Shown: positions 48,677 to 57,967, numbered from the stretch's first letter. The stretch: DNA of 64,000 nucleotides from Pseudomonas simiae (GCF_900111895.1 NZ_FOKB01000002.1:310001-374000), one strand, 5' to 3'. A program made the numbers and translations. Notes: generated by a model not told the origin, from the letters alone.

Positions 48677-49297
48677 TTACAGGTAACGCACCTCGACGGT
48701 CACGTGCCCGTCGAGGGGGGCTTCATCGGTCAGGGTCAGGCCGTCGGCGCGGGCGATCCGGGTGTAGAGCGCAACGTCCGCGTCGAAACGCGTCACCGCC
48801 ATGGGCCGGGTGGTGTTGTCGGCCGAAGCAGCCGCGAGCAGGTTGAGGTGGCTCAGCTGGGTTCCGGCGGCCCAACTGGTGCCGCCATCCAGTGACACGA
48901 TGGTGCGCGCGGCCGCCTCATCCGCCACCGGGTTGCTCAAAGCCAGGGACACGCTGCCCAGGTTCTCGCCTTGGGACGTCGTGCCCAGGCCGTGATGGTT
49001 GGGAATCACCGCGGTGCCTTGACGGTTGTCGATGGTGGTCAAGGCAAAGAGCGTCGAGCCCTCGCATTGCACGCTCAGGTGCAGGGAATTGGGGGGCAAC
49101 AGCGTGTGTCGGTCCGGGTTGAGGTCGCGCACGGTGACTTTGCCGTGGTCGATCACGCCGTCGTTCGACAAGCCCGTGATACAGGCTTTGGGCGTGATCG
49201 CGCCGGTCACGCGCAGGTCGGTTTGGCTGCCAGCCAAGGCGCTGGGCACAGTGGCCAGTAACAGGCTCGCCAGCAGCGCTGGGACATATTTATCCAT
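48677..49297 (-). CDS. DUF1120 pilin-like subunit
   Basis: 206 aa from the ATG at 49297. Signal peptide (VPALLASLLLATVPSALA), DLRVTGAITPKACITGLSNDG, second Cys in SVQCEGSTLFALTTIDNR, terminal strand HVTVEVRYL. The conserved central SLDGGTSWAAGTQL matches the SxDxGxSW motif of its neighbours. Confidence 0.86.
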   Translation of the reverse strand: MDKYVPALLASLLLATVPSALAGSQTDLRVTGAITPKACITGLSNDGVIDHGKVTVRDLNPDRHTLLPPNSLHLSVQCEGSTLFALTTIDNRQGTAVIPNHHGLGTTSQGENLGSVSLALSNPVADEAAARTIVSLDGGTSWAAGTQLSHLNLLAAASADNTTRPMAVTRFDADVALYTRIARADGLTLTDEAPLDGHVTVEVRYL

Positions 49298-49338
49298 GGA
49301 ACGAACAACCTCTCTGGGTAATGTCCTGAGTGGATGGG

Positions 49339-49968
49339 TCACAGGTACTTGACTTCGATCGTGGTGGAGCCGTCGATCAGCACTTCATTGCTCAGGTCCA
49401 GGCTGTTGGCGGCGGCGATCTGGGTGTCGACCAACAGGTCGACGATCACGTTTTTGAGCGGGATCGGCTTACGGTTTTGCCCCGTCGAACCGTCGCCGAA
49501 CGCCGCCAGGTACTGGCTCTGCCACATCACATCGTCGATGGGGCGCCAGCTCACGCCGTCCAATGACTCGATGGGCTCGGCGGCGACGTTGTCGGCCACC
49601 GGGCTCCTGAGGGAAATCCAGAACGTGCCGATTTTTTGCAGGTTGTTGATCAAGCCCAGGCCGTAACCGTAGCTGCTGGTCGACGACCCGGCGCGGTTGT
49701 CGATGGTGCGCAGCGCAAACAGGGTCTGGGCTTCGCAGTCGACGTTGAATTGCAGCCGGGCGGTGGGCAGGTTGGTCGCCGTGGTGAGGTTCAGGTCTTT
49801 GGCCGAGAGCTTGCCGTGATCCACCAGGCCATTGCCGGACAACGTCGGTGTGCAGGCACTCGGGGTAATCACGCCAACGACCGCCAGTTCCACGGTGCTG
49901 GCGGCAAACGTCATGCCGCTGCAGACAAGGGCGACGGCGGCGGTGAGGGCGGCTAAGGGCTTTTTCAT
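49339..49968 (-). CDS. DUF1120 pilin-like subunit (first gene of fimbrial operon)
   Basis: 209 aa from the ATG at 49968. Signal peptide (MKKPLAALTAAVALVCSGMTFA), VELAVVGVITPSACTPTLSGNG, second Cys in NVDCEAQTLFALRTIDNR, terminal strand STTIEVKYL with penultimate Tyr. As the promoter-proximal gene it may be the most abundant subunit. The 417-bp upstream space is shared with the divergent response-regulator genes. Confidence 0.86.
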   Translation of the reverse strand: MKKPLAALTAAVALVCSGMTFAASTVELAVVGVITPSACTPTLSGNGLVDHGKLSAKDLNLTTATNLPTARLQFNVDCEAQTLFALRTIDNRAGSSTSSYGYGLGLINNLQKIGTFWISLRSPVADNVAAEPIESLDGVSWRPIDDVMWQSQYLAAFGDGSTGQNRKPIPLKNVIVDLLVDTQIAAANSLDLSNEVLIDGSTTIEVKYL

Positions 49969-50385
49969 GTGATCGAGCTTCCAGTGCAAAGCTGATTGCC
50001 GAGGGGTCAAGGGAGGACGCGTCGGCAACGAGGTGGCGAACGCCTGGAGTGGCCGGTCGCGTCCCGCTTAGGGGATGCCGGGCAATTTATCGGGGGGAAG
50101 GCGTCTGGCAAATACAACAAATACGACAATGAACGGGTGTCGCACACGCCCAATCGACTTGTCGGAACTCGTTTTAGTGTGTGTAGGAAATTTAAGGATT
50201 TCGTAGTTGTTGTATCGCTTCAGCGCGCTCATTCAACTAGCGTTCCGGCCGATAGTTTTTCCACAGCACATTCGAACAGGTCTGAGCGTCAGCGCTTGAA
50301 CCGCGGCCCCTCCGTCGGTGGATGGTGTGCCAGCCGTTGAGGTTGCCGATTCCGGCGCCGCGCGCTTTTTGAAGTTGAGGTAGTC
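49969..50385. promoter_or_regulatory. Divergent control region of the fimbrial operon
   Basis: 417 bp without a gene. It contains a 15-bp motif in opposite orientations: ATACAACAAATACGA (plus, 50112-50126) and ATACAACAACTACGA (minus, 50215-50201), 14 of 15 identical and 74 bp apart, in an otherwise A+T-rich stretch. These are good candidates for binding sites of the nearby LuxR-type regulator, flanking or overlapping promoters. Confidence 0.6.
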
Positions 50386-51213
50386 ATGTCTTCAGACCCT
50401 ATCCCAGGCGACCAAGCAGGGGATGACCGGGTCGCGCAGCCCCCGTCGACCGTGCATTGGCGTGAGCTCAAAGTGTTGTTGGTGGACGATCACCCCGCAT
50501 ACTGCCTGCTGATGGGCGCCATGTTCGAGCGGCTGGGGCTGGCTTTTGAAGTGTGCGCACATGGCCAGGCCGCGCTGGCGTTTCTGGACGTTACCTGTGT
50601 CGACCTGATTTTCAGCGACTGCCAAATGCCGGTGATGGACGGCTTTGCCATGACGCGCGAACTGCGCCGCCGCGAACAGCGCGCCGGAACGCAGGGCGTG
50701 CCGGTCATCGCGTTCACCGGCAAGCTGGGCGCGCATGAAATCCAGCAGTGCCAGGCCGCCGGCATGGATGCCTGGCTGGACAAACCGGTGACTTTCCAAC
50801 AACTGCGCCAGGTGCTCGGCGACTGGCTGCCCGGCCCACGTATCAGCGAGGCGGTGCAGCCGATGGTGGCGGTCGAAGGGCGCTGGCCGAGTCGCGCACG
50901 GCTGGGTCAACTGTTCGGATGCCCGGAGGCGTTGCCCGGCATCCTGGCGAGCCTGGTGTACGAAGCCGAGATCGATCTGCATGCGCTGGCACAAGCCACC
51001 GACGGCCTGCACGCGCAGGCAACGGTCGAGCACCTGCACCGCTTGATCGGCAGCGTGGCATTCTTCGGTGCCACACCGCTGGAAAAGCGCGGTCACCTGT
51101 TGATCGAAGCGATCAACCGCGACGGCGTGGCCATGCACCTTCCGCGCTTGCTCGCATTGCGCAGCGACTTGATCGGGTATTTGAACTATTTGTCGGCGTT
51201 AGGAAATGGATGA
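50386..51213 (+). CDS. Orphan REC-Hpt phosphorelay protein
   Basis: 275 aa. A response-regulator receiver (about residues 28-150) has LVDDHP, the phospho-acceptor Asp78 in FSDCQMPVMDG and the conserved Lys in LDKPV. A histidine phosphotransfer domain (about 175-272) has the phospho-accepting His218 in HLHRLIGSVAFFGA. No kinase or DNA-binding domain is present. This equals the detached C-terminal half of a BvgS/EvgS-type hybrid kinase. GAGG lies five bases before the ATG. It is divergent from the fimbrial operon and upstream of a LuxR-type response regulator that it probably phosphorylates. Confidence 0.9.
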   Translation: MSSDPIPGDQAGDDRVAQPPSTVHWRELKVLLVDDHPAYCLLMGAMFERLGLAFEVCAHGQAALAFLDVTCVDLIFSDCQMPVMDGFAMTRELRRREQRAGTQGVPVIAFTGKLGAHEIQQCQAAGMDAWLDKPVTFQQLRQVLGDWLPGPRISEAVQPMVAVEGRWPSRARLGQLFGCPEALPGILASLVYEAEIDLHALAQATDGLHAQATVEHLHRLIGSVAFFGATPLEKRGHLLIEAINRDGVAMHLPRLLALRSDLIGYLNYLSALGNG

Positions 51214-51394
51214 CAGTTCATGCTGATGTGTGTTGTAGGTCTTCGGAGTGGGGTATTTCCTTTTTTTCTGTAGGGCAAAATCCTGTTTCCAGGGATTGCT
51301 GGGCTATCTGCCATTACTGCTTTCAGGGGCGGTTGTTGCTGATCCGATCCGGGAGTATTTTGCGCGGATTCAAGTTGCCATCATGGTGGTGCTC

Positions 51395-52030
51395 ATGCTT
51401 CGCGTAATTATTGCTGACGATCATCCCATTGTGCGTATCGGGCAGAAAGTGGTGATAGAAGCCAATGGCCGATGCAAAGTCGTTGCCGAGGCCGACGGTC
51501 CGGATCAGTTGCTGGCGCTGGTGGACAGCACGCCGTGCGACATCCTGGTCACGGACTTTGCCATGCCGGGTAACCAGCAAGCCGACGGTTATAGCTTGCT
51601 GGGCCTGATGCAGCGCCGGCATCCGGACTTGCCGGTGATTCTGGTAACCATGTTTGCCAGTGTCGCCACCTTGCGCGAATCGTTTGCCCAGGGGGCCCGG
51701 GCGGTCCTGGCCAAAAGCGCGTCGGCCCGTGAACTGCCGCTGGCGATTGCCGCCGTCAGTGAAGGGCGCACCTTCGTCAGCGAATGTTTGCGTGCGCAAC
51801 TGGCGGAGGCCGGGACGGGTAACCAGCAAGCCGTGCCGCAGTTGTCCTGCAAGGAGCGCGAAGTGGTGCGCATGCTCGCCAGCGGTATGACCGTCAGCCA
51901 GATCGCGGCGCGGGTCAACCGCAGCATTTCGACCATCAGCAAGCAGAAAAGCACGGCGATGAACCGGCTGTGCATTTCTACCGATGTGGATCTGTTCGCC
52001 TATGCCCGCAGCAGCGGCATGGTGCCCTGA
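51395..52030 (+). CDS. LuxR/NarL-type response regulator
   Basis: 211 aa from the ATG at 51395 (ATG at 51383 is an alternative). The receiver has IIADDHPIVRIG, the phospho-acceptor Asp54 in LVTDFAMPG and Lys in VLAKSA. The C-terminal LuxR HTH (about 145-205) has LSCKEREVVRMLASGMTVSQIAARVNRSISTIS-type order. It resembles BvgA/EvgA/RcsB and the RocA regulators of P. aeruginosa cup fimbriae. Its location beside an orphan REC-Hpt gene and the fimbrial operon suggests it controls that operon. Confidence 0.9.
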   Translation: MLRVIIADDHPIVRIGQKVVIEANGRCKVVAEADGPDQLLALVDSTPCDILVTDFAMPGNQQADGYSLLGLMQRRHPDLPVILVTMFASVATLRESFAQGARAVLAKSASARELPLAIAAVSEGRTFVSECLRAQLAEAGTGNQQAVPQLSCKEREVVRMLASGMTVSQIAARVNRSISTISKQKSTAMNRLCISTDVDLFAYARSSGMVP

Positions 52031-52134
52031 GCCCGGCGCGGCAAGCCGCCCATTTGCGCGGCGAATGTTGCTAGCCTTGGCGCTGCCGGCGGCTTATCGT
52101 GCGGCTATCTTTTCGACGCCAGCGGACCCTGCCC

Positions 52135-52605
52135 ATGAGTGATGCCCATAACGCCCTGATCACCGAGTTCTACAGCGCCTTCCAGCGCCTGGACGCCGAA
52201 GCCATGGCCGCCTGCTACACCGACGACGTGGTGTTCAGCGACCCGGCCTTTGGCGAGCTGCGTGGCCGCGATGCCGGGGATATGTGGCGCATGCTCACCA
52301 CCCGCGCCAAGGACTTCTCCCTGACCTTCGACCATGTGCGCAGCGATGACAGCACCGGCAGTGCGCATTGGGTAGCGACGTACCTGTTCAGCGCCACCGG
52401 CAATACGGTGGTCAACGACATCGGTGCGCGGTTCGTGTTTCGCGATGGCAAAATCTGCGAGCACCACGACCACTTCGATCTGTGGCGTTGGTCGCGCCAG
52501 GCCCTGGGCTTGAAAGGCCTGCTGCTGGGCTGGTCGCCTGCGCTGAAAAACGCCGTGCGCGCCCAGGCGCTCAAAGGGTTGAAGGCATTCCAGGCCGGTC
52601 GTTGA
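52135..52605 (+). CDS. NTF2-like (SnoaL/ketosteroid-isomerase fold) protein
   Basis: 156 aa from the ATG at 52135. ITEFYSAFQRLDAEAMAACYTDDVVFSDPAFGELRG, here seen as helix-then-strand, is the NTF2-like opening, and CEHHDHFDLWRW provides polar residues lining the cone. Enzymatic or binding role unknown. Downstream gene starts 36 bp later. Confidence 0.85.
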   Translation: MSDAHNALITEFYSAFQRLDAEAMAACYTDDVVFSDPAFGELRGRDAGDMWRMLTTRAKDFSLTFDHVRSDDSTGSAHWVATYLFSATGNTVVNDIGARFVFRDGKICEHHDHFDLWRWSRQALGLKGLLLGWSPALKNAVRAQALKGLKAFQAGR

Positions 52606-52641
52606 TAAGATTAGCGTTCCTCTGGTTTGCAGACATCGCCC

Positions 52642-52917
52642 GTGACTGATCCTTCCGCACCCAAACCCTGGTTCGTCTACCTGGTGCGCGCCGCCAATGG
52701 TTCCCTGTATTGCGGCATCAGCAATGACCCGGTGCGCCGCTTTGCCTCGCACCAGAGCGGCAAGGGCGCCCGGTTCTTTTTGTCGAGCCCTGCCGTGGCG
52801 TTGGTGTACACCGAGCAATGCGCGTCCAAGGGCGAAGCGCTGCGCCAGGAACGCCTGATCAAGAAGTTGAAGAAGAGCGCCAAGGAGTGCCTGGCGGCCA
52901 GTGGCTCATTGATTTGA
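52642..52917 (+). CDS. GIY-YIG nuclease-superfamily protein (UPF0213/YhbQ-like)
   Basis: 91 aa from a GTG at 52642. The core is [24 protein letters not shown], giving the Y-V and Y-x-G-I pair, an Arg in the first helix and a Glu in [12 protein letters not shown], so the single-domain GIY-YIG catalytic set is present. Members act on DNA with little specificity. The start is inferred from the conserved N-terminus; no strong ribosome site is seen. Confidence 0.85.
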   Translation: MTDPSAPKPWFVYLVRAANGSLYCGISNDPVRRFASHQSGKGARFFLSSPAVALVYTEQCASKGEALRQERLIKKLKKSAKECLAASGSLI

Positions 52918-52992
52918 CTGATGGGTTCCCATCGCCCCGTTTCCTGTGGTTGCAGGCTAAGCTAGCGGTTCATTTCTAGCGCGGAGCCTGGC

Positions 52993-53928
52993 ATGTCTGA
53001 GTTAATCCTCCACCATTACCCGCAGTCCCCCTTTGCTGAAAAAGCCCGCCTGCTTCTGGGTTTCAAGGGATTGTCCTGGCACTCGGTGCATATCTCGCCC
53101 GTCATGCCCAAGCCTGACCTGACAGCCCTCACCGGCGGTTATCGCAAGACCCCGGTGTTGCAGGTCGGCGCAGATATCTACTGTGACACCGCCTTGATTG
53201 CCCGTCGCCTGGAGCAGGAAAAGTCTGCGCCGGCACTGTTCCCCCAAGGCCTGGAACTGGTCACTCAAGGCTTCGCGGCCTGGGCGGACTCGGTGGTGTT
53301 TTCCCATGCTGTGGCGCTGGTGTTCCAGCCGGAATCCCTGGCGGTGAAATTTGCCAAGGTGCCGCCGGAAATGATCCAGGTGTTGGTGGCGGATCGCAGC
53401 AAGCTGTTCAGCGGCGGCACCGCAACCCGTGTGCAATTGGACCAGGCCAAGCACCAGTGGCCGACGATCATCCATCGCATCCATCAGCAGTTGCAGCACC
53501 CGGCGGAGGATTTCCTGTTCGGCGAGCCGTCGATTGCCGACTTTGCCCTGGCCCACCCACTGTGGTTCCTCAAAGGCTCTTCAGTGACGTCGCCGTTGGT
53601 GGACGCCTATCCGACCGTCGCTGCCTGGCTGGACCGTGTGCTGGGGTTCGGCCATGGTACCTCTATCCAGATGAGCGCCGAGCAAGCCTTGGAGGTATCG
53701 CGTAACGCTGCACCGGCTGTTTTGCCTGAAGAAGTGTTCGAGGACTTGAACGGCTTCAAGGCCGGCCAGCAGGTGACCATTTCCGCCACCGACTACGGCA
53801 CCGACCCGGTCGCTGGGGAACTGCTGTTCGCCGGGCGCGAAGAGCTGATCCTGCGCCGTACCGACGAACGTGGCGGCACCTTGCATGTGCATTTCCCGCG
53901 CATGGGGTTTTGCATCCAGGCGCAATAA
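52993..53928 (+). CDS. Glutathione S-transferase family protein
   Basis: 311 aa. The N-terminal thioredoxin-like domain (about 1-80) has HHYPQSPFAEKARLLLGFKGL with Ser in the usual active-site position and the TPVLQVGADIYCDT strand-turn. An alpha-helical C-terminal domain follows (about 90-220), with an extra C-terminal region of about 80 residues (TISATDYGTDPVAGELLFAG) that is atypical for plain GSTs. The substrate is unknown. Confidence 0.87.
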   Translation: MSELILHHYPQSPFAEKARLLLGFKGLSWHSVHISPVMPKPDLTALTGGYRKTPVLQVGADIYCDTALIARRLEQEKSAPALFPQGLELVTQGFAAWADSVVFSHAVALVFQPESLAVKFAKVPPEMIQVLVADRSKLFSGGTATRVQLDQAKHQWPTIIHRIHQQLQHPAEDFLFGEPSIADFALAHPLWFLKGSSVTSPLVDAYPTVAAWLDRVLGFGHGTSIQMSAEQALEVSRNAAPAVLPEEVFEDLNGFKAGQQVTISATDYGTDPVAGELLFAGREELILRRTDERGGTLHVHFPRMGFCIQAQ

Positions 53929-54036
53929 ACAAAAAAGTTGCAAATAAAAGTGAGGTAAATCCACGGCCCATCCGTGTAGTGCTTGAAACTGCGATCTATT
54001 CGCATTAACAGCGTTTTCTACACGGGTTCTCACAGC

Positions 54037-56469
54037 ATGAAGTCGACGGCGGGCGGTTGGGTTAAACAGTGGCTGGGAGCCTCGGTATTGGCGGTATCGG
54101 GGCTGGCGCTGCTGCCCTTGAGTGTGGCGCAGGCGCAGGCGCAGGAGCAGCAAAGCGCCCGGTTCAACTTCGCCCTGACGGCCAAGCCGCTGCCCCAGGC
54201 CTTGAGCGATTTCAGCCGCGTCACCGGCATCAGCGTGATCTACACCGATGAAGCGCCCTACGGCCTCAGTGCCCCGGCGGTCAGCGGGCAAATGAGCGCG
54301 ACCCAGGCCCTGCAACGGCTGCTGAGCAACACCGGCTTCACCTTCCGTCAGATCGATGCCCGCACCCTGGCGCTTGAGCCGGTGCCGACGGAGGGCGCGG
54401 TCAACCTCGGCGCAACCACCATCAGCGGTGTCGGCCAGCAAGTCGAGGACAGCACCAGCTACCAGCCACCGCCCACCAGTTCGGTGATGCGCTCCCACGC
54501 GCTGCTGCTGGAAACCCCGCAAACCGTCAACGTGGTGCCTGCCCAAGTACTGCGTGACCAGACCCCGCGTAATCTGGATGACGCCCTCGCCAACATCAGC
54601 GGCATCACCCAGGCCAATACCTTGGCCAGCACCCAGGACGCCGTGATGCTGCGGGGCTTCGGCGACAACCGTAACGGTTCGATCATGCGCGATGGCATGC
54701 CCATCGTGCAGGGGCGCGCGCTGAATGCTACGGCCGAGCGCGTCGAAGTGCTCAAGGGCCCGTCGTCGCTGCTGTACGGTATTCAGGACCCGGGCGGCGT
54801 GGTGAACATCGTCAGCAAAAAGCCGGAGCTGATGCGCTCCACTGCCCTGACCGTGCGCGGCTCTACCTTTGGTGACGGCAAGAACGGCAGCGGCGGCAGC
54901 CTCGACACCACCGGCCCGATTGGCGACAGCGGCTTGGCCTACCGGCTGATCGTCGACCATGAAGACGAAGATTACTGGCGCAACTTCGGCACGCACCGTG
55001 AGAGCCTGATCGCGCCGTCCCTGGCCTGGTACGGTGACAGCACCCAATTGCTGTTTGCCTACGAACACCGCGAATTTCTCACGCCGTTCGACCGTGGCAC
55101 CGCCATCGATCCCAAGACCAATCACCCGCTGGACATCCCAGCCACACGCCGTCTGGATGAACCTTTCAACAACATGGAAGGCCGTTCCGACCTGTACCGC
55201 TTCGAAGCCGATCATGACCTGAACGATGATTGGAAAGCCCATTTCGGCTACAGCTGGAACCGCGAGACCTACGACGCCAGTCAAGTGCGTGTGAGTGCGG
55301 TGAACGCCAACGGCACGCTGACCCGCAAGATGGACGGCACCCAGGGCGCGATCACTACGGACCGCTTCGCCACGGCGAGTCTGGAAGGCAAAGTCAATGT
55401 GTTCGGCCTGCAAAACGATGTGGTGTTCGGCCTGGATGACGAGTACCGCAAGATCTACCGCGCCGACCTGATCCGCCAGAGTTCGCGCGCCACCAGCTTC
55501 AACTACAACAATCCGGTGTACGGCAACGAAGTGGCGGGCACGACCGTCAGCCCCGCCGACAGTGCCCAGACCGACCTGCTGCGCAGCGATTCGTTGTTCT
55601 TCCAGGACGCCATCCACCTGAACGAACAGTGGATTTTTGTCGCCGGCGCGCGCTACCAGATGTATGACCAATACGCCGGCAAAGGCGTACCGTTCAAGGC
55701 CAACACCAACGGCAACGGCCAGGCCTGGGTGCCGCGCGCGGGCCTGGTGTATCGCTACACCGATGAGTTGTCGTTCTACGGCAGCTACACCGAGTCGTTC
55801 AAACCCAATTCCACCATCGCCGCCTTGGCCGATGGCAGCACCTTGACCGGCGACCTCACGCCCGAGGAGTCCAAGTCCTGGGAACTGGGGGCCAAGCTCG
55901 ACATTCCGGGACGCATCACCGCCAGCGCGGCGTTGTTCAATATCGACAAGCGCAACGTGCTCGTCTCTGTTGGCTCAGGCGCCAACACCGTCTACAGCAT
56001 TGCCGGCCAGGTGCGTTCCCGTGGCCTGGAACTCGACGCTACCGGGCAGTTGACCGACAAGGTGAGCCTGATCGGCAGCTACGCTTACACCGATGCGCTG
56101 GACGTCAAGGACAAGGACCCGACCCTGGAAGGCAACCGTCTGCAAAACGTCGCCAAGCACACCGGCTCGTTGGCTGTCGCCTATGACTTCGGCAACATCT
56201 TTGGTGGCGACCAGTTGCGGGTGGGGACCGGTGCACGTTACGTCGGTGCACGCGCAGGCGATGCGGCCAACGATTTCACCTTGCCGGGGTATACCGTGGC
56301 GGATGCGTTCGCCACCTACGACACCAAGATCGATGGGCAGAAGGTCAAGTTCCAGCTCAACGTGAAGAACATGTTCGACCGCGTCTACTACACCTCGGCG
56401 GCCAGCCGCTTGTTTGTGTCCATGGGCGATGCACGGCAGGTGTCGGTGTCCAGCACCCTGGAGTTCTAA
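54037..56469 (+). CDS. TonB-dependent siderophore receptor with STN signalling domain
   Basis: 810 aa. Signal peptide ending in a GQA-rich repeat (SVAQAQAQ) near residue 37. A secretin/TonB N-terminal (STN) domain at about 45-100 (FNFALTAKPLPQALSDFSRVTG). A plug with RGFGDNRNGSIMRDGMP, then a 22-strand barrel ending in Phe (SSTLEF). STN domains usually signal to an inner-membrane anti-sigma factor, but no FecI/FecR-type pair is near. Ligand unknown; a ferric siderophore is likely. Confidence 0.92.
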   Translation: MKSTAGGWVKQWLGASVLAVSGLALLPLSVAQAQAQEQQSARFNFALTAKPLPQALSDFSRVTGISVIYTDEAPYGLSAPAVSGQMSATQALQRLLSNTGFTFRQIDARTLALEPVPTEGAVNLGATTISGVGQQVEDSTSYQPPPTSSVMRSHALLLETPQTVNVVPAQVLRDQTPRNLDDALANISGITQANTLASTQDAVMLRGFGDNRNGSIMRDGMPIVQGRALNATAERVEVLKGPSSLLYGIQDPGGVVNIVSKKPELMRSTALTVRGSTFGDGKNGSGGSLDTTGPIGDSGLAYRLIVDHEDEDYWRNFGTHRESLIAPSLAWYGDSTQLLFAYEHREFLTPFDRGTAIDPKTNHPLDIPATRRLDEPFNNMEGRSDLYRFEADHDLNDDWKAHFGYSWNRETYDASQVRVSAVNANGTLTRKMDGTQGAITTDRFATASLEGKVNVFGLQNDVVFGLDDEYRKIYRADLIRQSSRATSFNYNNPVYGNEVAGTTVSPADSAQTDLLRSDSLFFQDAIHLNEQWIFVAGARYQMYDQYAGKGVPFKANTNGNGQAWVPRAGLVYRYTDELSFYGSYTESFKPNSTIAALADGSTLTGDLTPEESKSWELGAKLDIPGRITASAALFNIDKRNVLVSVGSGANTVYSIAGQVRSRGLELDATGQLTDKVSLIGSYAYTDALDVKDKDPTLEGNRLQNVAKHTGSLAVAYDFGNIFGGDQLRVGTGARYVGARAGDAANDFTLPGYTVADAFATYDTKIDGQKVKFQLNVKNMFDRVYYTSAASRLFVSMGDARQVSVSSTLEF

Positions 56470-56520
56470 GGGGGTTGTGGTAGCGTTGCCGCCATTGATG
56501 TCTTGGCGGAAACGATACTG

Positions 56521-57966
56521 ATGCATTTTGGACGATGGCTACATCTGCTGTGCTTGAGCTTTTTGCTGGGTGGTTGCGCGAGTGTTTCACCGACTTCCAC
56601 CCCGGCAACCCTGGAGCAACTCCTGGCTGACCCGGCCCTCAACGGCGCCACTGTTTCCCTGATGGTGCGTGATGCCCGTAGCGGTAGCACGCTCTATCAA
56701 CACAACTCGCGTACACGGTTGATCCCCGCGTCCAATCTCAAATTGCTCACCACCGCAGCGGCGATGGATGTGCTGGGGCCGCAGTACCGTTTTTCTACCC
56801 AATTGCTGAGTAATGGCACGCTGCAAGGCGAGCGCCTCACCGGTAACCTGTACCTCAAGGGCCTGGGTGATCCGACCACGCAGTTCGCTGATTACCAGGC
56901 ATTGGCGGCACAGCTTGCAGCCCAAGGCGTGCGTCAGGTCCAGGGCGACCTGGTTTTCGACGATACCTTTTTCGACGCCGAGCGCCTGGGTGTGGACTGG
57001 GCTCACGACGATGAAAGTACCTATTACGGTGCGCAGATTTCAGCGTTGACCGTATCGCCGAACACGGATTTTGATGCGGGGACGTTGCTGGTCACGGCGA
57101 AGGCCCCTAGCGGGGTTGGCCAACCGGTCAGCGTGGTGGTGAGCCCGTCTACCGACTACGTGCAACTGAGCAACCGTGCTGTCAGCGGCCCCGGCAACAA
57201 CTACGGCATCACCCGCCAGCATGGCACCAATCTGTTGCAGCTCACCGGCACGCTGGCGCCGGGCAAGCAAAGTCGACAGTGGGTGAGTGTGTGGGAGCCG
57301 ACGCAACTGGTGGCCAATCTGTTTGAGCAGGCGTTGGCGCAGCAGGGCATTCAGGTGCTGGGGCGGCGTGTGATCGGTGGCGCAAGCCCGGTCACGGCCA
57401 GGGTGCTGGCCGAGCATCAATCGGCGCCGCTGCAGGCACTGCTCACACCGCTGCTCAAACTGTCGAATAACAACATGTCCGAAGCCTTCCTCAAGGCCAT
57501 GGGCCGCAAGGCGTCCAATGCAGGGACGGCGCAGGCCGGTGTCGCGGCAGTGGCAGACTTTATGCGGCGCCAAGGTTTGGACCCGATGACGCTGAGCCAG
57601 GTCGATGGTTCGGGCTTGTCGCGGCGCAATCTGGTGTCGTCGCAAAACCTCACCGATCTGCTGCTGGCGACGGCCAAACAACCCTGGTTCGAGGCCTGGT
57701 ACAACGCCTTGCCGATCGCCGGTAACACCGATCGCATAAGCGGCGGCAGCCTGCGTTATCGACTGCGCGGGACGCCGGCCGAAAATAACCTGCATGCCAA
57801 GACCGGCTCCATGGCCGGCGTGTCATCGTTGAGCGGCTACATCACCGACGCCCAGGGCCGGCGCCTGGTGTTTTCTATTATCAGCAACAACTACCTGAGT
57901 ACCGCCGCACCGATCCGCGCCCTGGAAAACCGCGTGGCGCTGGCCCTGGTCCAGTGGCACGACTAG
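56521..57966 (+). CDS. dacB: D-alanyl-D-alanine carboxypeptidase/endopeptidase (PBP4)
   Basis: 481 aa from the ATG at 56521. A serine-type peptidase of family S13 that trims peptidoglycan and has been tied to beta-lactamase control in Pseudomonas. An apparent lipobox (LLGGC) suggests it is a lipoprotein. The penicillin-binding motifs are all present: SxxK in PASNLKLL, SxN in LSNNNMSE and KTG in HAKTGSM. Its stop is one base from that of the convergent hmgR. Confidence 0.93.
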   Translation: MHFGRWLHLLCLSFLLGGCASVSPTSTPATLEQLLADPALNGATVSLMVRDARSGSTLYQHNSRTRLIPASNLKLLTTAAAMDVLGPQYRFSTQLLSNGTLQGERLTGNLYLKGLGDPTTQFADYQALAAQLAAQGVRQVQGDLVFDDTFFDAERLGVDWAHDDESTYYGAQISALTVSPNTDFDAGTLLVTAKAPSGVGQPVSVVVSPSTDYVQLSNRAVSGPGNNYGITRQHGTNLLQLTGTLAPGKQSRQWVSVWEPTQLVANLFEQALAQQGIQVLGRRVIGGASPVTARVLAEHQSAPLQALLTPLLKLSNNNMSEAFLKAMGRKASNAGTAQAGVAAVADFMRRQGLDPMTLSQVDGSGLSRRNLVSSQNLTDLLLATAKQPWFEAWYNALPIAGNTDRISGGSLRYRLRGTPAENNLHAKTGSMAGVSSLSGYITDAQGRRLVFSIISNNYLSTAAPIRALENRVALALVQWHD

Positions 57967-57967
57967 T

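Noticed and set aside
41460..49968. DUF1120 genes considered as phage tail or secreted enzyme genes
   Set aside because: All have Sec signal peptides and surround an evident PapD-type chaperone and PapC-type usher.
53581..55671. 696-codon open frame on the minus strand opposite the TonB receptor
   Set aside because: High-GC shadow frame: the plus strand encodes an intact receptor with all motifs, and the minus frame has no family pattern.
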